Shown here piece by piece: positions 27,598 to 38,858 of a stretch of DNA of 64,000 nt. The DNA is from Phenylobacterium hankyongense (lineage in GTDB: Bacteria; Pseudomonadota; Alphaproteobacteria; Caulobacterales; Caulobacteraceae). Every line of letters starts with the position of its first letter. Position 1 is the first letter of the stretch. Made by a program: the position numbers and the translations under genes. The notes beneath the pieces were generated by a model. That model was not told where the DNA came from. It worked only from the letters and a program-made list of their open reading frames with translations, and did not search any database. The stretch is taken from positions 2,526,001 through 2,590,000 of the forward strand of contig NZ_QFYP01000001.1 in the NCBI RefSeq assembly GCF_003254505.1. The letters run 5' to 3'.

Positions 27598-28380
27598 TCA
27601 CTGCATGAACCAGCCGTGGCTGACGACGATCGACTGGCCGGTCAGGGCGTTGGTCGGGAAGCCGGCCAGGAATACGGCCGTGCGTGCGACATCTTCGACC
27701 GTCGTGAACTCGCCGTCGACGGTGTCCTTGAGCATCACCGTCTTGACCACGTCCTCCTCGCTGATGCCCAGCTCCTGGGCCTGCTCGGGGATCTGCTTCT
27801 CCACCAGCGGCGTGCGGACGAAGCCCGGACAGATGACGTTGGCGCGGACACCGTGCTTGGCGCCTTCTTTGGCGACCACCTTGGCCAGGCCCTCCAGGCC
27901 GTGCTTGGCGGTGACGTAGGGCGCCTTCAGCACCGAAGCCTCCTTGGAGTGGACCGAGCCCATGTAGATCACCGAGCCGCCGCGGCCCTGGGCGTACATG
28001 TGCTGCAGGCAGGCGCGGGTGGTGAGGAAGGCGCCGTCCAGGTGGATGGCCAGCAGCTTCTTCCAGTCGCTGAACTTGTAGGTCTCGATCGGGCCGACGA
28101 TCTGGATGCCGGCGTTGGAGACCAGCACGTCGATGCCGCCCAACCTGGCTGCGACGGCCTCGATCCCGGCGTCGACCTGCGCCTCGTCGGTGACGTCCAT
28201 CGCCACGCCCATCGCCCGCGCGCCGCTCGGATCGAGCTCCTTGGCGGTGGCGTCGGCGGCCTCGATGTTGAGGTCGGCGATGACCACCTTGGCGCCCTCC
28301 GCGAAGAAGGCCTTGGCGATTTCCTTGCCGATGCCGCTGGCCGCGCCGGTGATCACGGCGACCTTGTCTGTCAGGCTCAT
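27598..28380 (-). CDS. bdhA: 3-hydroxybutyrate dehydrogenase (SDR family)
   Basis: This 260-residue short-chain dehydrogenase interconverts D-3-hydroxybutyrate and acetoacetate with NAD in polyhydroxybutyrate turnover. It has the Rossmann motif [12 protein letters not shown] (about residues 11-22), the catalytic Ser in [10 protein letters not shown] and Tyr-x3-Lys in YVTAKHG. The [16 protein letters not shown] segment is characteristic of 3-hydroxybutyrate dehydrogenases. The ATG at 28380 overlaps the stop of the patatin gene (ATGA). The gene order CMD / patatin / dehydrogenase suggests a lipid or PHB mobilisation operon. Confidence 0.9.
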   Translation of the reverse strand: MSLTDKVAVITGAASGIGKEIAKAFFAEGAKVVIADLNIEAADATAKELDPSGARAMGVAMDVTDEAQVDAGIEAVAARLGGIDVLVSNAGIQIVGPIETYKFSDWKKLLAIHLDGAFLTTRACLQHMYAQGRGGSVIYMGSVHSKEASVLKAPYVTAKHGLEGLAKVVAKEGAKHGVRANVICPGFVRTPLVEKQIPEQAQELGISEEDVVKTVMLKDTVDGEFTTVEDVARTAVFLAGFPTNALTGQSIVVSHGWFMQ

Positions 28381-29603
28381 GAGGGGTCCTTCTCGGATAG
28401 GGCGACGCGCCGCGGCGTCACGAAGTCGTAGACCTGCACCGAATGGGCGGCGGTGGGCAGGGTCAGCACCTCGGGGTGGCTGAGGGTCTTCGCCGCGTCG
28501 GTGCGCCCGGCGAGCCAGTGCTCTTCCATCGTGCGCCGCGAGAACTCGTAGTCCTTCGACTGACCCTCGTAGGTGGCCGAGCGATAGACCAGCTGGACGA
28601 TGTTGTAGACCGCGGGGTCGGACGCCTGCGCCAGCAGGCGCGCCTCGGGCGTCGCCGCAAGCTCCGGCGGCATCTTGGCCAGCAGCGCGTTGAAGGCGGC
28701 GCGAAACCGCTGGAGCTGGCGGAACTCGTCGGTCGCCGACCGGGTGCGGCTGGAGAACTGGATCTCCTTCATCCGCACGGCCACCTCGGCCAGGTCGCGC
28801 GGCGCCTCGCCGCGGGCGCTCCACAGGTCGACCTGGAACACCAGGGTGTCGAGCTCGGTGCGCGCCGAGAGCACCCACTCCAGCGGCGTGTTGGAGACCA
28901 GGCCGCCGTCCCAGTAGGACTCGCCGTCGATCTCGACCGCCTCGAAGGCCGGCGGCAGCGCGGCGCTGGCCATCACGTGCTCGGGCCCGATGGCGTGGGT
29001 GGAGTTGTCGAAATAGGCGAAGTTGCCGCTGCGGACGTTCACCGCGCCGACGCTGAACCGCATCTCCTTGGCGTTGATCCGGTCGAAGTCGACGAGTCGC
29101 TCCAGCGTCGGGCGCAGCGCCGCGGTGTCGTACCAGCTGGTGGCCCCCGGGGCGCCCGGCGGCATCAGGTAAGGCGGCGGGATGCGGGGGGCGAAGAAGC
29201 CGGGAACGCCTTGGGTCAGGATCTGCGCCGCGGCGAGCTGGTTGACCCAGCCGCGCACCGCATCGCCGTTCAGCAGCCCCATCCAGCCATTGGACCAGCC
29301 GCCGTCGCCGGGCGCGCTGACCAGCTCCCAGAACTCCCGCAGCCGGGCCACCCGGTCCTCGCGGCGGTTGCCGGCGATGATGGCGCTGTTGATCGCCCCG
29401 ATGGAGATGCCGGCGATCCAGGTCGGCTCGATTCCGGCCTCGAGCAGCGCCTCGTAGACGCCGGCCTGATAGGCGCCCAGCGCTCCGCCGCCCTGCAGCA
29501 GGAGGGCGACCGTGTCGAACGGCGTCCCGCTCGGCCTTGGCGACGACGCCACGGCGGGTTTCGACGAGCTATTCACGCTCAGGGACCGGCACGTTGAAGC
29601 CAT
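28377..29603 (-). CDS. patatin-like phospholipase
   Basis: This 408-residue patatin-fold lipid acyl hydrolase has the oxyanion motif [15 protein letters not shown], the nucleophile elbow GISIG (Ser) and the dyad Asp in [11 protein letters not shown]. The C-terminal extension with [13 protein letters not shown] is typical of the DUF3734-containing patatins found with bdhA in alphaproteobacteria. Either the ATG at 29603 or the GTG at 29576 may be used; both overlap the end of the upstream gene. In PHB-related loci such proteins may hydrolyse lipid or polymer, but that is inference. Confidence 0.88.
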   Translation of the reverse strand: MASTCRSLSVNSSSKPAVASSPRPSGTPFDTVALLLQGGGALGAYQAGVYEALLEAGIEPTWIAGISIGAINSAIIAGNRREDRVARLREFWELVSAPGDGGWSNGWMGLLNGDAVRGWVNQLAAAQILTQGVPGFFAPRIPPPYLMPPGAPGATSWYDTAALRPTLERLVDFDRINAKEMRFSVGAVNVRSGNFAYFDNSTHAIGPEHVMASAALPPAFEAVEIDGESYWDGGLVSNTPLEWVLSARTELDTLVFQVDLWSARGEAPRDLAEVAVRMKEIQFSSRTRSATDEFRQLQRFRAAFNALLAKMPPELAATPEARLLAQASDPAVYNIVQLVYRSATYEGQSKDYEFSRRTMEEHWLAGRTDAAKTLSHPEVLTLPTAAHSVQVYDFVTPRRVALSEKDPS

Positions 29604-30135
29604 TGAGGGTCGTCGAGACCAGGGCGTAGAGGCCCACCAGATAGATCAGCTCGTTTGCGCCGTGCTGGCCGAAGGTGGTCACCGCCAGCCGGTAGAGCGG
29701 CTCGGGCAGGGTCCCGCCGCGGCTCAACGCGTAGGCGAGGTCGAAGGCGACGCTTTCGTCCGGGGCCAGGTCGCTGGGCTTCAGGTCGGCGACCAGGGTC
29801 GCCAGCCGCTCCGGCGTCATGCCCTCGCGTTCGGCGACGGCGATGTGGGCGTAGATCTCATAGGCGGCGTCGAAGCGCGCCCCGACCACCAGGATGGCGA
29901 TCTGGCGGATATTGTCGGGCAGGGACGCGTTCGCGGTCATCGCCAGGGTCAGGTCCCAGATCGCCTTGCCGATCGCCGGCTCGTGCAGCCAGGGATTCCA
30001 CGGACCCATCAGCGCGCCGTCTTCCCGCTCGACGACGAACGCGTTGAAGTTGCCCGCAATGCCCTTGCGCATGTCGTCGTAGAGCGACCTCTGCTCCGGG
30101 GAGAGATCGGCCGGCGCGATCAGAGGCAGGCGCAT
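29569..30135 (-). CDS. carboxymuconolactone decarboxylase (CMD) family protein
   Basis: This 188-residue all-helical protein has the AhpD/CMD fold: NIRQIAILVVGARFDAAYEI and HIAVAEREGMTPERL carry the family pattern. The Cys-x2-Cys of AhpD peroxidases is absent, and the His/Glu pattern is closer to 4-carboxymuconolactone-decarboxylase-like proteins. The substrate is unknown. The ATG at 30135 has GGAAGGA eight bases upstream. It is the first gene of the operon with patatin and 3-hydroxybutyrate dehydrogenase. Confidence 0.82.
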   Translation of the reverse strand: MRLPLIAPADLSPEQRSLYDDMRKGIAGNFNAFVVEREDGALMGPWNPWLHEPAIGKAIWDLTLAMTANASLPDNIRQIAILVVGARFDAAYEIYAHIAVAEREGMTPERLATLVADLKPSDLAPDESVAFDLAYALSRGGTLPEPLYRLAVTTFGQHGANELIYLVGLYALVSTTLNGFNVPVPERE

Positions 30136-30350
30136 CCCAGATCCTTCCGCAAATGAAGCGCGCCAGCGCGCCTCCGAGGGGTTTATCCCATCCGATGCTG
30201 CGGTGCAGCATCTTTGCGGCGGGGCGATGTCGCGGCGGCCACAAAGGCCGAGCCCGGCGAATCTCGCGCTCGGGCCTCGCCCCGCACAGCCTTGACGGGC
30301 GGTTAACCTTAGCCAGCGAACCTTCCCGGAAATAATGGGGGGAGGCGCTG

Positions 30351-32147
<1,797 letters not shown>

Positions 32148-32261
32148 GGGCGGCGTCCACCAGGCCGGGATCGCCGGAGCTTGGCCCTCGGCGGCGCATA
32201 AACGGCTTCTCAACGACCCTCGGTTAGTGTCCCGGCCAAGATTGCGAAAAGTTTGGACCTA

Positions 32262-33185
32262 ATGGCCCCTCGTATCCTGCCCAGCGCCAACATGCGGCCG
32301 CACGATCTTGCGTCGCTGAAGGTGCTCGTGGTGGACGACAACGCCAACGTCCAGCGGCTGATCGCCGACGTGCTGCACGCCGGCGGGGTCGGCCAGGTGG
32401 AGACCGCCGAGGACGGCGTTCGCGCCCGCGCCATGCTGGCCCGCTGGGATCCCGACATCGTCTTCTCCGACTGGACCATGCCGCTGATGGGCGGACTTGA
32501 GCTGACCCGCTCGATCCGCCGGGCCGCCGTCCATCCCGACCGCCGCATCCCCAACCCGCAGGTGCCGGTGATCATCGTCACCGGCCGGCGCAGCGCCGCC
32601 GACGTGGAGATGGCGCGCACCGCGGGCGTCAACGAGTTCGTCATCAAGCCGTTCACCCCGGCCGCGCTGCTGTCGCGGATCCAGCTGGTGCTGATGAAGC
32701 CGCGCTCCTTCATCATCAGCGAGGCCTACATCGGTCCCGACCGCCGCCGTCGCGTCGAGCTGAGCTATTCGGGTCCCCTGCGCCGGATGAGCGACCCCGA
32801 GGAGGTCGTCGACGCCATCGAGCGCACCGCCACCCGCGAGACCATCAGCGTCGAGCTCGACGCCCTGCGCAGCCTGATCACCGCGCGCGGCGGCGTCGAT
32901 CGCGACACGCTGAAGATGACCTACCGGGTGATGCAGCACACCAGCTTCCGCGCCCGCCAGGTGCGCGACGCCATGGTCGACCGGGCCTCGACCCTGCTGA
33001 TGGAATACGTCGACGCCATGGGCGGCCCCGAGCACTGCGAGCCGCAGGTGCTCGACCTGCACTTCAAGGCGATCAGCACCCTGCTGGACACCCCGGAGGG
33101 CGACGTCGAGCTGGCGGCCAAGCTGGTCGGCCATCTCGCCGCGGTAGTGAAGCAAAAGGCCTCGCGGCGCCGCAAGGCGGCGTGA
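32262..33185 (+). CDS. response regulator with non-DNA-binding C-terminal region
   Basis: This 307-residue protein has a receiver domain at about residues 20-150 (KVLVVDDNANVQRLIADVL, phospho-Asp in DIVFSDWTMPLMGG, Lys in VIKPFTP). A linker with YIGPDRRRR follows, then a helical region of about 140 residues without a recognised DNA-binding motif. It could act by protein-protein contact in a relay with the adjacent hybrid kinase. The ATG at 32262 is used, with a TTG at 32253 as alternative. The output partner is unknown. Confidence 0.82.
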   Translation: MAPRILPSANMRPHDLASLKVLVVDDNANVQRLIADVLHAGGVGQVETAEDGVRARAMLARWDPDIVFSDWTMPLMGGLELTRSIRRAAVHPDRRIPNPQVPVIIVTGRRSAADVEMARTAGVNEFVIKPFTPAALLSRIQLVLMKPRSFIISEAYIGPDRRRRVELSYSGPLRRMSDPEEVVDAIERTATRETISVELDALRSLITARGGVDRDTLKMTYRVMQHTSFRARQVRDAMVDRASTLLMEYVDAMGGPEHCEPQVLDLHFKAISTLLDTPEGDVELAAKLVGHLAAVVKQKASRRRKAA

Positions 33186-33216
33186 CCCGGGGCGTGCGGC
33201 CCGCTACACCGCCCGC

Positions 33217-33717
33217 ATGGCCGAACCCTTCAACGACAAAGTCCTCACTGGCTCCAAGGCGGAGCGTTACGCCGCCGTCGGCGGGGAGATCGCCGCCGTG
33301 CTGGAGGGCGAGCTCAACCTGACCGCCCGGATGGCGACCGTGGCCTCCATGCTGGCCAACACCTTCGAGCATTTCTACTGGACCGGCTTCTACGTGGTCG
33401 ATCCCGAGAAGCGGGAGGAGCTGGTGGTCGGCCCCTACCAGGGCACGCTGGGGTGCCTGCGGATCGCCTTCGGCCGCGGGGTCTGCGGCACGGCCGCGCG
33501 CACCCGCCAGACCCAGGTGGTGGAGGACGTCAACGCCTTCCCCGGCCACATCGCCTGCGACAGCCGCTCGGTCAGCGAGATCGTCGTGCCGGTGGTGGAC
33601 GAGAACGGCCACCTGATCGCCGTGTTCGACGTGGATTCTGAGACCCCGGCGGCCTTCGACAGCGAGGATCAGAAAGGACTGGAGCAGATTCTGAAGTCGG
33701 TGTTCGCCGCCGGTTGA
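33217..33717 (+). CDS. free methionine-(R)-sulfoxide reductase (GAF domain)
   Basis: This 166-residue single GAF-domain enzyme of the fRMsr (YebR) type reduces free methionine-R-sulfoxide using thioredoxin. The signature FYWTGFYVVD, GPYQGTLGCLRI, GVCGTAART and HIACDSRSVSEIVVPV is complete, including the three catalytic or resolving Cys (about 84, 94 and 118). The length is normal. It lies 31 bp downstream of the response regulator on the same strand, though a functional link is not evident. Confidence 0.93.
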   Translation: MAEPFNDKVLTGSKAERYAAVGGEIAAVLEGELNLTARMATVASMLANTFEHFYWTGFYVVDPEKREELVVGPYQGTLGCLRIAFGRGVCGTAARTRQTQVVEDVNAFPGHIACDSRSVSEIVVPVVDENGHLIAVFDVDSETPAAFDSEDQKGLEQILKSVFAAG

Positions 33718-33812
33718 CGTTAACGGCGCCTGCCATTGTCTTACCCTGCGGCGCCCTCATACATCTGTTTCGAGGCGCGGATCGCGCAGCGAAATCAACG
33801 GGAGCGAAGGAC

Positions 33813-34985
33813 ATGGCCGAAGCCTATATCGTAGCTGCGACGCGCACCGCCGGCGGGCGCAAGGGCGGCCGCCTGCGGGACTGGCACCCGGCCGACCTCG
33901 GCGCGGTGGTGCTGAACGAGCTGGTCGAGCGCACCGGCGCGGACCCCGCCATCGTCGAGGACGTGGTCATGGGCTGCGTCATGCAGGTGGGCGAGCAGGC
34001 CACCAACATCGCCCGCAACGCCATCCTCGCCTCGAAGCTGCCCGAGAGCGTGCCCGGCACCTCGGTGGACCGCCAGTGCGGCTCCTCGCAACAGGCCCTG
34101 CAGTTCGCCGCCCAGGCGGTGATGAGCGGCACCATGGATGTGGTGATCGCCGCCGGCGTCGAGAGCATGACCCGGGTGCCGATGGGGCTCTCCGTGGCCC
34201 TGCCGGCCAAGGAGGGCTTCGGCCAGCCGATGAGCCCGAACATGCAGCAGCGCTACCCCAACATCCAGTTCTCCCAGTTCATGGGCGCCGAGATGATGGC
34301 GGAGAAGTACAAGCTGACGAAGGACCAGCTGGACGAGTTCGGCTACCGGTCCCACCAGCGGGCGATCGCCGCGACCCAGGCCGGCGCCTTCAGGGACGAG
34401 ATCGTCGCCATCGACGGCAAGGACGCTGAGGGTAACGCCGCGCGCCACGATAGCGACGAGGGCATCCGCTACGACGTCAGTCTCGACGGCATGAAGGCGG
34501 TGAAGCTGCTGCGCGAAGGCGGGCGGATCACCGCGGCCACCTCCAGCCAGATCTGCGACGGCGCCTCGGGCGTGATGATCGTCTCGGAAAAGGGGCTGAA
34601 GGACCTCGGCCTCGAGCCGATGGCCCGCATCCACCACCTGTCGGTGATCGGCCACGACCCGGTGATCATGCTGGAAGCGCCGCTTCCGGCCACCGAACGG
34701 GCGCTGAAGAAGGCCGGCATGTCGGTGGACGACATCGACCTCTTCGAAGTCAACGAGGCCTTCGCCTCGGTGCCGGTGGCCTGGCTGCAGACCCTGGGCG
34801 CCGACCCGGAGAAGCTCAACGTCAACGGCGGCGCCATCGCGCTCGGCCACCCGCTGGGCGCCTCGGGCACCAAGCTGATGACCACCCTGCTGCACGCCCT
34901 GAAGGCCCGCGGCGGGCGCTACGGCCTGCAGACCATGTGCGAAGGTGGCGGCCTGGCCAACGTCACCATCGTCGAGCGCCTCTAG
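33813..34985 (+). CDS. acetyl-CoA C-acyltransferase (thiolase)
   Basis: This 390-residue thiolase has the nucleophilic Cys89 in DRQCGSSQQA, the His in GHPLGASGTKL and the second Cys in TMCEGGGLANV. It either condenses acetyl-CoA or cleaves 3-ketoacyl-CoA. The length and motifs fit the thiolase II group, but substrate range is not evident. The ATG at 33813 has GGAGCGAAGGAC upstream; the upstream in-frame extension to 33714 is rejected. Nearby acyl-CoA dehydrogenases suggest fatty-acid or sterol-like degradation in the region. Confidence 0.93.
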   Translation: MAEAYIVAATRTAGGRKGGRLRDWHPADLGAVVLNELVERTGADPAIVEDVVMGCVMQVGEQATNIARNAILASKLPESVPGTSVDRQCGSSQQALQFAAQAVMSGTMDVVIAAGVESMTRVPMGLSVALPAKEGFGQPMSPNMQQRYPNIQFSQFMGAEMMAEKYKLTKDQLDEFGYRSHQRAIAATQAGAFRDEIVAIDGKDAEGNAARHDSDEGIRYDVSLDGMKAVKLLREGGRITAATSSQICDGASGVMIVSEKGLKDLGLEPMARIHHLSVIGHDPVIMLEAPLPATERALKKAGMSVDDIDLFEVNEAFASVPVAWLQTLGADPEKLNVNGGAIALGHPLGASGTKLMTTLLHALKARGGRYGLQTMCEGGGLANVTIVERL

Positions 34986-34997
34986 GTCGTTCTCGCG

Positions 34998-35097
34998 CCG
35001 TCATCCCCGGGCTTGTCCCGGGGACCCATGCACACGGGCCTTGCAGGTCGGGCCCGAAGCGCGGTGTTCATGGATGGCCGGCACAAGGCCGGCCATG
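34998..35097. repeat. dispersed palindromic intergenic repeat
   Basis: Two hairpins are joined by a spacer: CCCCGGG (35005-35011) with CCCGGGG (35017-35023), and ATGGCCGGC (35074-35082) with GCCGGCCAT (35088-35096). The flanking CGTCATCCCCGGG and GGCCATGATG are typical of REP-like elements scattered through alphaproteobacterial intergenic DNA. It lies between the thiolase and SDR genes and comes close to the SDR ribosome site. Confidence 0.75.
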
Positions 35098-35114
35098 ATG
35101 TCCTGGAGGGGATG

Positions 35115-35804
35115 ATGTCCCGCATCTTCGCCATCACCGGCGCGTTCGGCGTCCTCGGATCCGCCGTGGCCAGGGCTGCGGCGGGGCAGGGCGCGCGGGT
35201 GGCGATGATCGACTATGCGACGGCGCCGGCGGCCGGCCAGGCCGGGGGCGACGACGTGCTGGCGCTGGGCGGCGTCGACCTCTCCGATGCCGAGGCGGCG
35301 GGCGCGGCCATCGAGGCGGTGACCCAGCGCTTCGGCGGCCTCGACGTGCTGGTCAATGTCGCCGGCGGCTTCACCTGGGAGACGCACGAGGCCGGCAGCG
35401 CCGAGAGCTGGCGGCGGATGTTCCAGATCAACGTCGAGACCGCGGCCAACGCCAGCCGCGCGGCCATCCCGCACCTCAAGCGCAGCGACGCCGGCCGGAT
35501 CGTCAACGTCGGGGCCAGCGCCGCCGTGAAGGCGGCCACCGGCATGGGCGCCTATGCGGCCGCGAAGGCCGGCGTCCACCGGCTGACCGAAGCCCTGGCT
35601 GAGGAGCTGAAGGGCGACGGCGTCACCGTCAACGCCGTGCTGCCCTCGATCCTCGACACCCCGACGAACCGCGCCGACATGCCGAAGGCGGACGCCTCCG
35701 CCTGGGTGGCGCCGGCCGACCTGGCGGCGGTGATCCTGTTCCTGGCGTCGGAGGAGGCGCGGGCGGTGACCGGCGCCCTCGTGCCCGTCACCGGGCGGGT
35801 CTAG
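35115..35804 (+). CDS. SDR family oxidoreductase
   Basis: This 229-residue classical short-chain dehydrogenase has the cofactor motif TGAFGVLGSAVA (about residues 7-18), the catalytic Ser in NVGASAAVKAA and Tyr-x3-Lys in GAYAAAKAGVHRL. The cofactor preference may be NAD (Asp after the second strand, MIDYA). The start at 35115 is chosen for the GGAGG five to six bases upstream; the upstream frame lies within a repeat element and is rejected. The substrate is unknown. Confidence 0.88.
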   Translation: MSRIFAITGAFGVLGSAVARAAAGQGARVAMIDYATAPAAGQAGGDDVLALGGVDLSDAEAAGAAIEAVTQRFGGLDVLVNVAGGFTWETHEAGSAESWRRMFQINVETAANASRAAIPHLKRSDAGRIVNVGASAAVKAATGMGAYAAAKAGVHRLTEALAEELKGDGVTVNAVLPSILDTPTNRADMPKADASAWVAPADLAAVILFLASEEARAVTGALVPVTGRV

Positions 35805-35878
35805 CCGCCGGGCTTGCCTTCCGCGCACGTCGCTTCGGTAGGGTGGCGCAAGACCACTCGCCACACGGGGAAACGACC

Positions 35879-36247
35879 ATGATCGGCTACGCCACCATCG
35901 GCTCCAACGACCTGGAGCGTTCGAAGACCTTCTACGACACCGTGCTGGAGCCGCTCGGCGGGCGGCGCACCTTCGCCATGGGCGAGCGCATGCAGTTCTA
36001 CGGCGGCCAGGGCCCGGGAATGCTGGCGATCTGCCAGCCCTATGACCAGCAGCCGGCGACCGTGGGCAACGGCGCGATGTTCGGCCTGCCGGCGCCCACC
36101 CGCGAGGCGGTCGATGCGGCGCACGCCGCGGCCGTGGCCGCCGGCGCGCAGTGCGAGGGCCAGCCCGGCCCCCGCACCGCCAACTTCTACGCCGCCTACT
36201 TCCGCGATCCGGACGGCAACAAGCTCTGCGTCTTCAAGGCCGGCTAG
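35879..36247 (+). CDS. VOC family glyoxalase-like protein
   Basis: This 122-residue VOC protein begins MIGYATIGSNDLERSKTFYD. It has the paired beta-alpha-beta repeats ending AYFRDPDGNKLCVFKAG. It resembles glyoxalase/bleomycin-resistance/dioxygenase proteins without a defined substrate. The ATG at 35879 begins the family N-terminus. Its stop overlaps that of the convergent sorbosone-type dehydrogenase through a shared CTAG (36244-36247). Confidence 0.87.
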   Translation: MIGYATIGSNDLERSKTFYDTVLEPLGGRRTFAMGERMQFYGGQGPGMLAICQPYDQQPATVGNGAMFGLPAPTREAVDAAHAAAVAAGAQCEGQPGPRTANFYAAYFRDPDGNKLCVFKAG

Positions 36248-37566
36248 CCGCCGGTCGGCGCCACCCGCCAGACGATGCCGCCGACGTCGTCGGCCACCAG
36301 CAGGGCGCCGCGCCTGTCGACGGCCACGCCGACCGGCCGCCCCTGGATCTTGTTGTCCGCGTTGAGGAAGCCGGTGAGGAAGAGCTGCGCCGGCATCTGC
36401 GGCCGGCCGCCGGCGAAGGGCACATAGACCACCCGGTAGCCGTTCAGCGGCTTGCGGTTCCACGAGCCGTGCTGGCCGATGAAGGCGCCGCCCTTGTACT
36501 GCGCCGGGAAGGCGTCGGCCGTGTAGAAGGCCACGCTCAGCGAGGCGGTGTGCGGGCCGAGGCCGTAGTCGGGCGCGATGGCCTTGGCGACCATGTCCGG
36601 CCGCTGCGGGTTCACCCGGTTGTCGGCGTGCTGGCCCCAGTAGGCGTAGGGCCAGCCGTAGAAGCCGCCGTCCTTGACGCTGGTCAGGAAGTCCGGCGGC
36701 AGGTCGTTGCCGATCTCGTCGCGCTCGTTGGACACCGTCCACATGACGCCGGTGGTCGGCTCGAAGGCGATGCCGTTCGGATTGCGGATGCCGGTGGCGT
36801 ACTCGCGCGCCTGGCCGGTGGCGATGTCGTACTGCCAGATGGCCGCGCGCCCGGCTTCCGCCGCCAGGCCGTTCTCGCCGACGTTCGAGTTGGAGCCGAC
36901 CGTGGCGTAGAGCTTGGAGCCATCGGGGCTGGCGACCACGTTCTTGGTCCAGTGGTGGTTGATCGGCGGGCCCGGCAGGTCGAACACCTTCTCGCCCGGA
37001 CCCTGCTCCTGGGTCTGTCCGTCGGCGTAGGGGAATTTCACCACGCCGTTGTCGTTGGCGACGTAGAGGGTGTTGCCCACCAGGGTCATGCCGAACGGGC
37101 TCCGGAGGCCCTCGGCGAACACCGTCTTCGTGTCGGCGACGCCATCGCCGTTGGTGTCGCGCAGCAGGATGATCTTGTTCGGGCTCGGCCGGGCGGAGCC
37201 GACCTGCTTCATCAGCATCCTCTGGAAGAAGCCCTTGATGCCCTGGTTGGTCTTGTCGGCCGTACTCGGCTCCCCGGCGGACTCCGCCACCAGGGTGTCG
37301 CCGTTCGGCAGCACGTAGACCCAGCGCGGGTGGTCCAGGCCCTCGGCGTAGCGCACCACCGTGAAGCCGGCCGGCGCCTTCGGCGCAGCGCCCGCGGGCC
37401 AGCCCACCACCTTCGGCACCCCGACCGTGGGGATCAGGCTCTTGTGCGGCGCGGCCAGCGGCGGATTGGGCCCGAAGCCCACGAAGGGATCGGAGGAGCC
37501 CTTGCTGGAGCAACCGGCCAGGGCGAGCACGGACATGGCGCTGGCGGCGAACAGGGTTTGACGCAT
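36244..37566 (-). CDS. PQQ-type sorbosone dehydrogenase family lipoprotein
   Basis: This 440-residue exported beta-propeller resembles soluble aldose sugar/sorbosone dehydrogenases. It has a lipoprotein signal (MRQTLFAASAMSVLALAGC), then VVRYAEGLDHPRWVYVLPNG, ILLRDTNGDGVADTKTVFAE, HHWTKNVVASPDGSKLY and IGQHGSWNRKPLNGYRVVYV, all typical of this group. It should act in the periplasm on a sugar or aldehyde and use PQQ, though cofactor binding is inferred. The ATG at 37566 is chosen over an upstream in-frame ATG at 37641. Confidence 0.88.
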   Translation of the reverse strand: MRQTLFAASAMSVLALAGCSSKGSSDPFVGFGPNPPLAAPHKSLIPTVGVPKVVGWPAGAAPKAPAGFTVVRYAEGLDHPRWVYVLPNGDTLVAESAGEPSTADKTNQGIKGFFQRMLMKQVGSARPSPNKIILLRDTNGDGVADTKTVFAEGLRSPFGMTLVGNTLYVANDNGVVKFPYADGQTQEQGPGEKVFDLPGPPINHHWTKNVVASPDGSKLYATVGSNSNVGENGLAAEAGRAAIWQYDIATGQAREYATGIRNPNGIAFEPTTGVMWTVSNERDEIGNDLPPDFLTSVKDGGFYGWPYAYWGQHADNRVNPQRPDMVAKAIAPDYGLGPHTASLSVAFYTADAFPAQYKGGAFIGQHGSWNRKPLNGYRVVYVPFAGGRPQMPAQLFLTGFLNADNKIQGRPVGVAVDRRGALLVADDVGGIVWRVAPTGG

Positions 37567-37687
37567 CTTGGGTGGTCTCCGGGGGCGATACTGCCAAGAT
37601 AATGCGCGAGATCCGATTTCATAGTGACGCCAGGGCGCCATTGCGCAGCGCGCTCAAACCCGCTGTGCTGGCTTCGGGAGCGAAATC

Positions 37688-38854
37688 ATGGATCTGACGC
37701 TGACGCCCGAGCTGGCTGCGTTCCGCGAGGAGGTCCGCGCCTTCCTGGCGGCGCACGCCGAGGACTATGCCGGCGGGGCGGCGAGGGAGCCGCTGGCCTG
37801 GCAGCGGCTGCTGATCGAGCAGGGCTACGCCGCCCGCACCGTGCCGCGCGAATACGGCGGCTATGGCGCGGCGCCCGACATCCTCAAGGGCCGGATCATC
37901 GCCGAGGCCTTCATCGCCGCCGGCGCGCCGCGCGGCATCGCCAACCAGGGCGTCTCCATGCTCGTGCCCACCCTGCTGGAGGTCGGCTCCGAAGCGCAGA
38001 AGCGGCGCTGGATCGGCCCGACCCTGCGCGGCGAGGTGGTCTGGTGCCAGGGCTATTCCGAGCCCGACGCGGGCTCGGACCTCGCCAGCCTGAAGACCAG
38101 CGCGATCGAGGACGGCGACGACTTCGTGATTTCGGGCTCGAAGCTGTGGACCAGCACGGCGCACCTCGCCCAGATGATGTTCGCCCTGATCCGCACCGAG
38201 CCGCAGGCGCCCAGGCACGAGGGCATCTCCTATGTGCTCATCCCGATGGACACGCCTGGCATCGAGGTGCGGCCGCTGAAGACCATGACCGGCCAGGCGG
38301 AGTTCAACGAGGTCTTCTTCACCGAGGTGCGGGTGCCGAAGGACCAGGTGGTCGGCGGACGCGGGCGCGGCTGGTTCGTCGCCAACACCACCCTGAAGCA
38401 CGAGCGCGGCATGCTGGGCGATCCCAACGCCACGGAGGCCAGGCTCAACGCTCTGATCGAGCTGATGAAGACCGAGACCGTGGACGGCCAGCGGATCGTC
38501 GACCACCCGGTGTTCCGCGACCGGCTGATGCAACTGCAGGCCCGGGTCTTCGCGATGAAGTTCAACGGCCTGCGGACCCTGACCGACGAGACGGCGGGGC
38601 TGGCGCGGCTGGTGGTCAAGCTGCAGGGCTGCGAGCTGAACCACCAGCTGGCGGCGCTGGCCATCGACGCCCTGGGCGAGCTGGGCGTGCTCTACCAGGA
38701 CGGGCCGCACCTGCGGGCCAAGGGCCGCTGGCAGTGGAACTACATGTTCGACCTTGGGCTGATCATCGGCGGCGGCACGGCCCAGATCCAGAAGAACATC
38801 ATCGCCGAGCGCGGGCTCGGCCTGCCGCGCGAACCCAGCCCGGCGAAGGCGTAG
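37688..38854 (+). CDS. acyl-CoA dehydrogenase, subunit 1
   Basis: This 388-residue FAD acyl-CoA dehydrogenase has the full N-terminal, beta-barrel and C-terminal helical domains. Recognisable segments are CQGYSEPDAGSDLASLKT, ISGSKLWTSTAHLAQ and LGLIIGGGTAQIQKNIIAER. It is followed only four bases later by a second dehydrogenase. Such pairs often form alpha2-beta2 enzymes that act on bulky substrates such as steroid side chains, which is inference here. The ATG at 37688 has GGGAG eight bases upstream. Confidence 0.92.
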   Translation: MDLTLTPELAAFREEVRAFLAAHAEDYAGGAAREPLAWQRLLIEQGYAARTVPREYGGYGAAPDILKGRIIAEAFIAAGAPRGIANQGVSMLVPTLLEVGSEAQKRRWIGPTLRGEVVWCQGYSEPDAGSDLASLKTSAIEDGDDFVISGSKLWTSTAHLAQMMFALIRTEPQAPRHEGISYVLIPMDTPGIEVRPLKTMTGQAEFNEVFFTEVRVPKDQVVGGRGRGWFVANTTLKHERGMLGDPNATEARLNALIELMKTETVDGQRIVDHPVFRDRLMQLQARVFAMKFNGLRTLTDETAGLARLVVKLQGCELNHQLAALAIDALGELGVLYQDGPHLRAKGRWQWNYMFDLGLIIGGGTAQIQKNIIAERGLGLPREPSPAKA

Positions 38855-38858
38855 GCGC

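Noticed and set aside
35013..35114. Upstream N-terminal extension of the SDR protein
   Set aside because: The extension is the translated intergenic repeat; a good ribosome site supports 35115.
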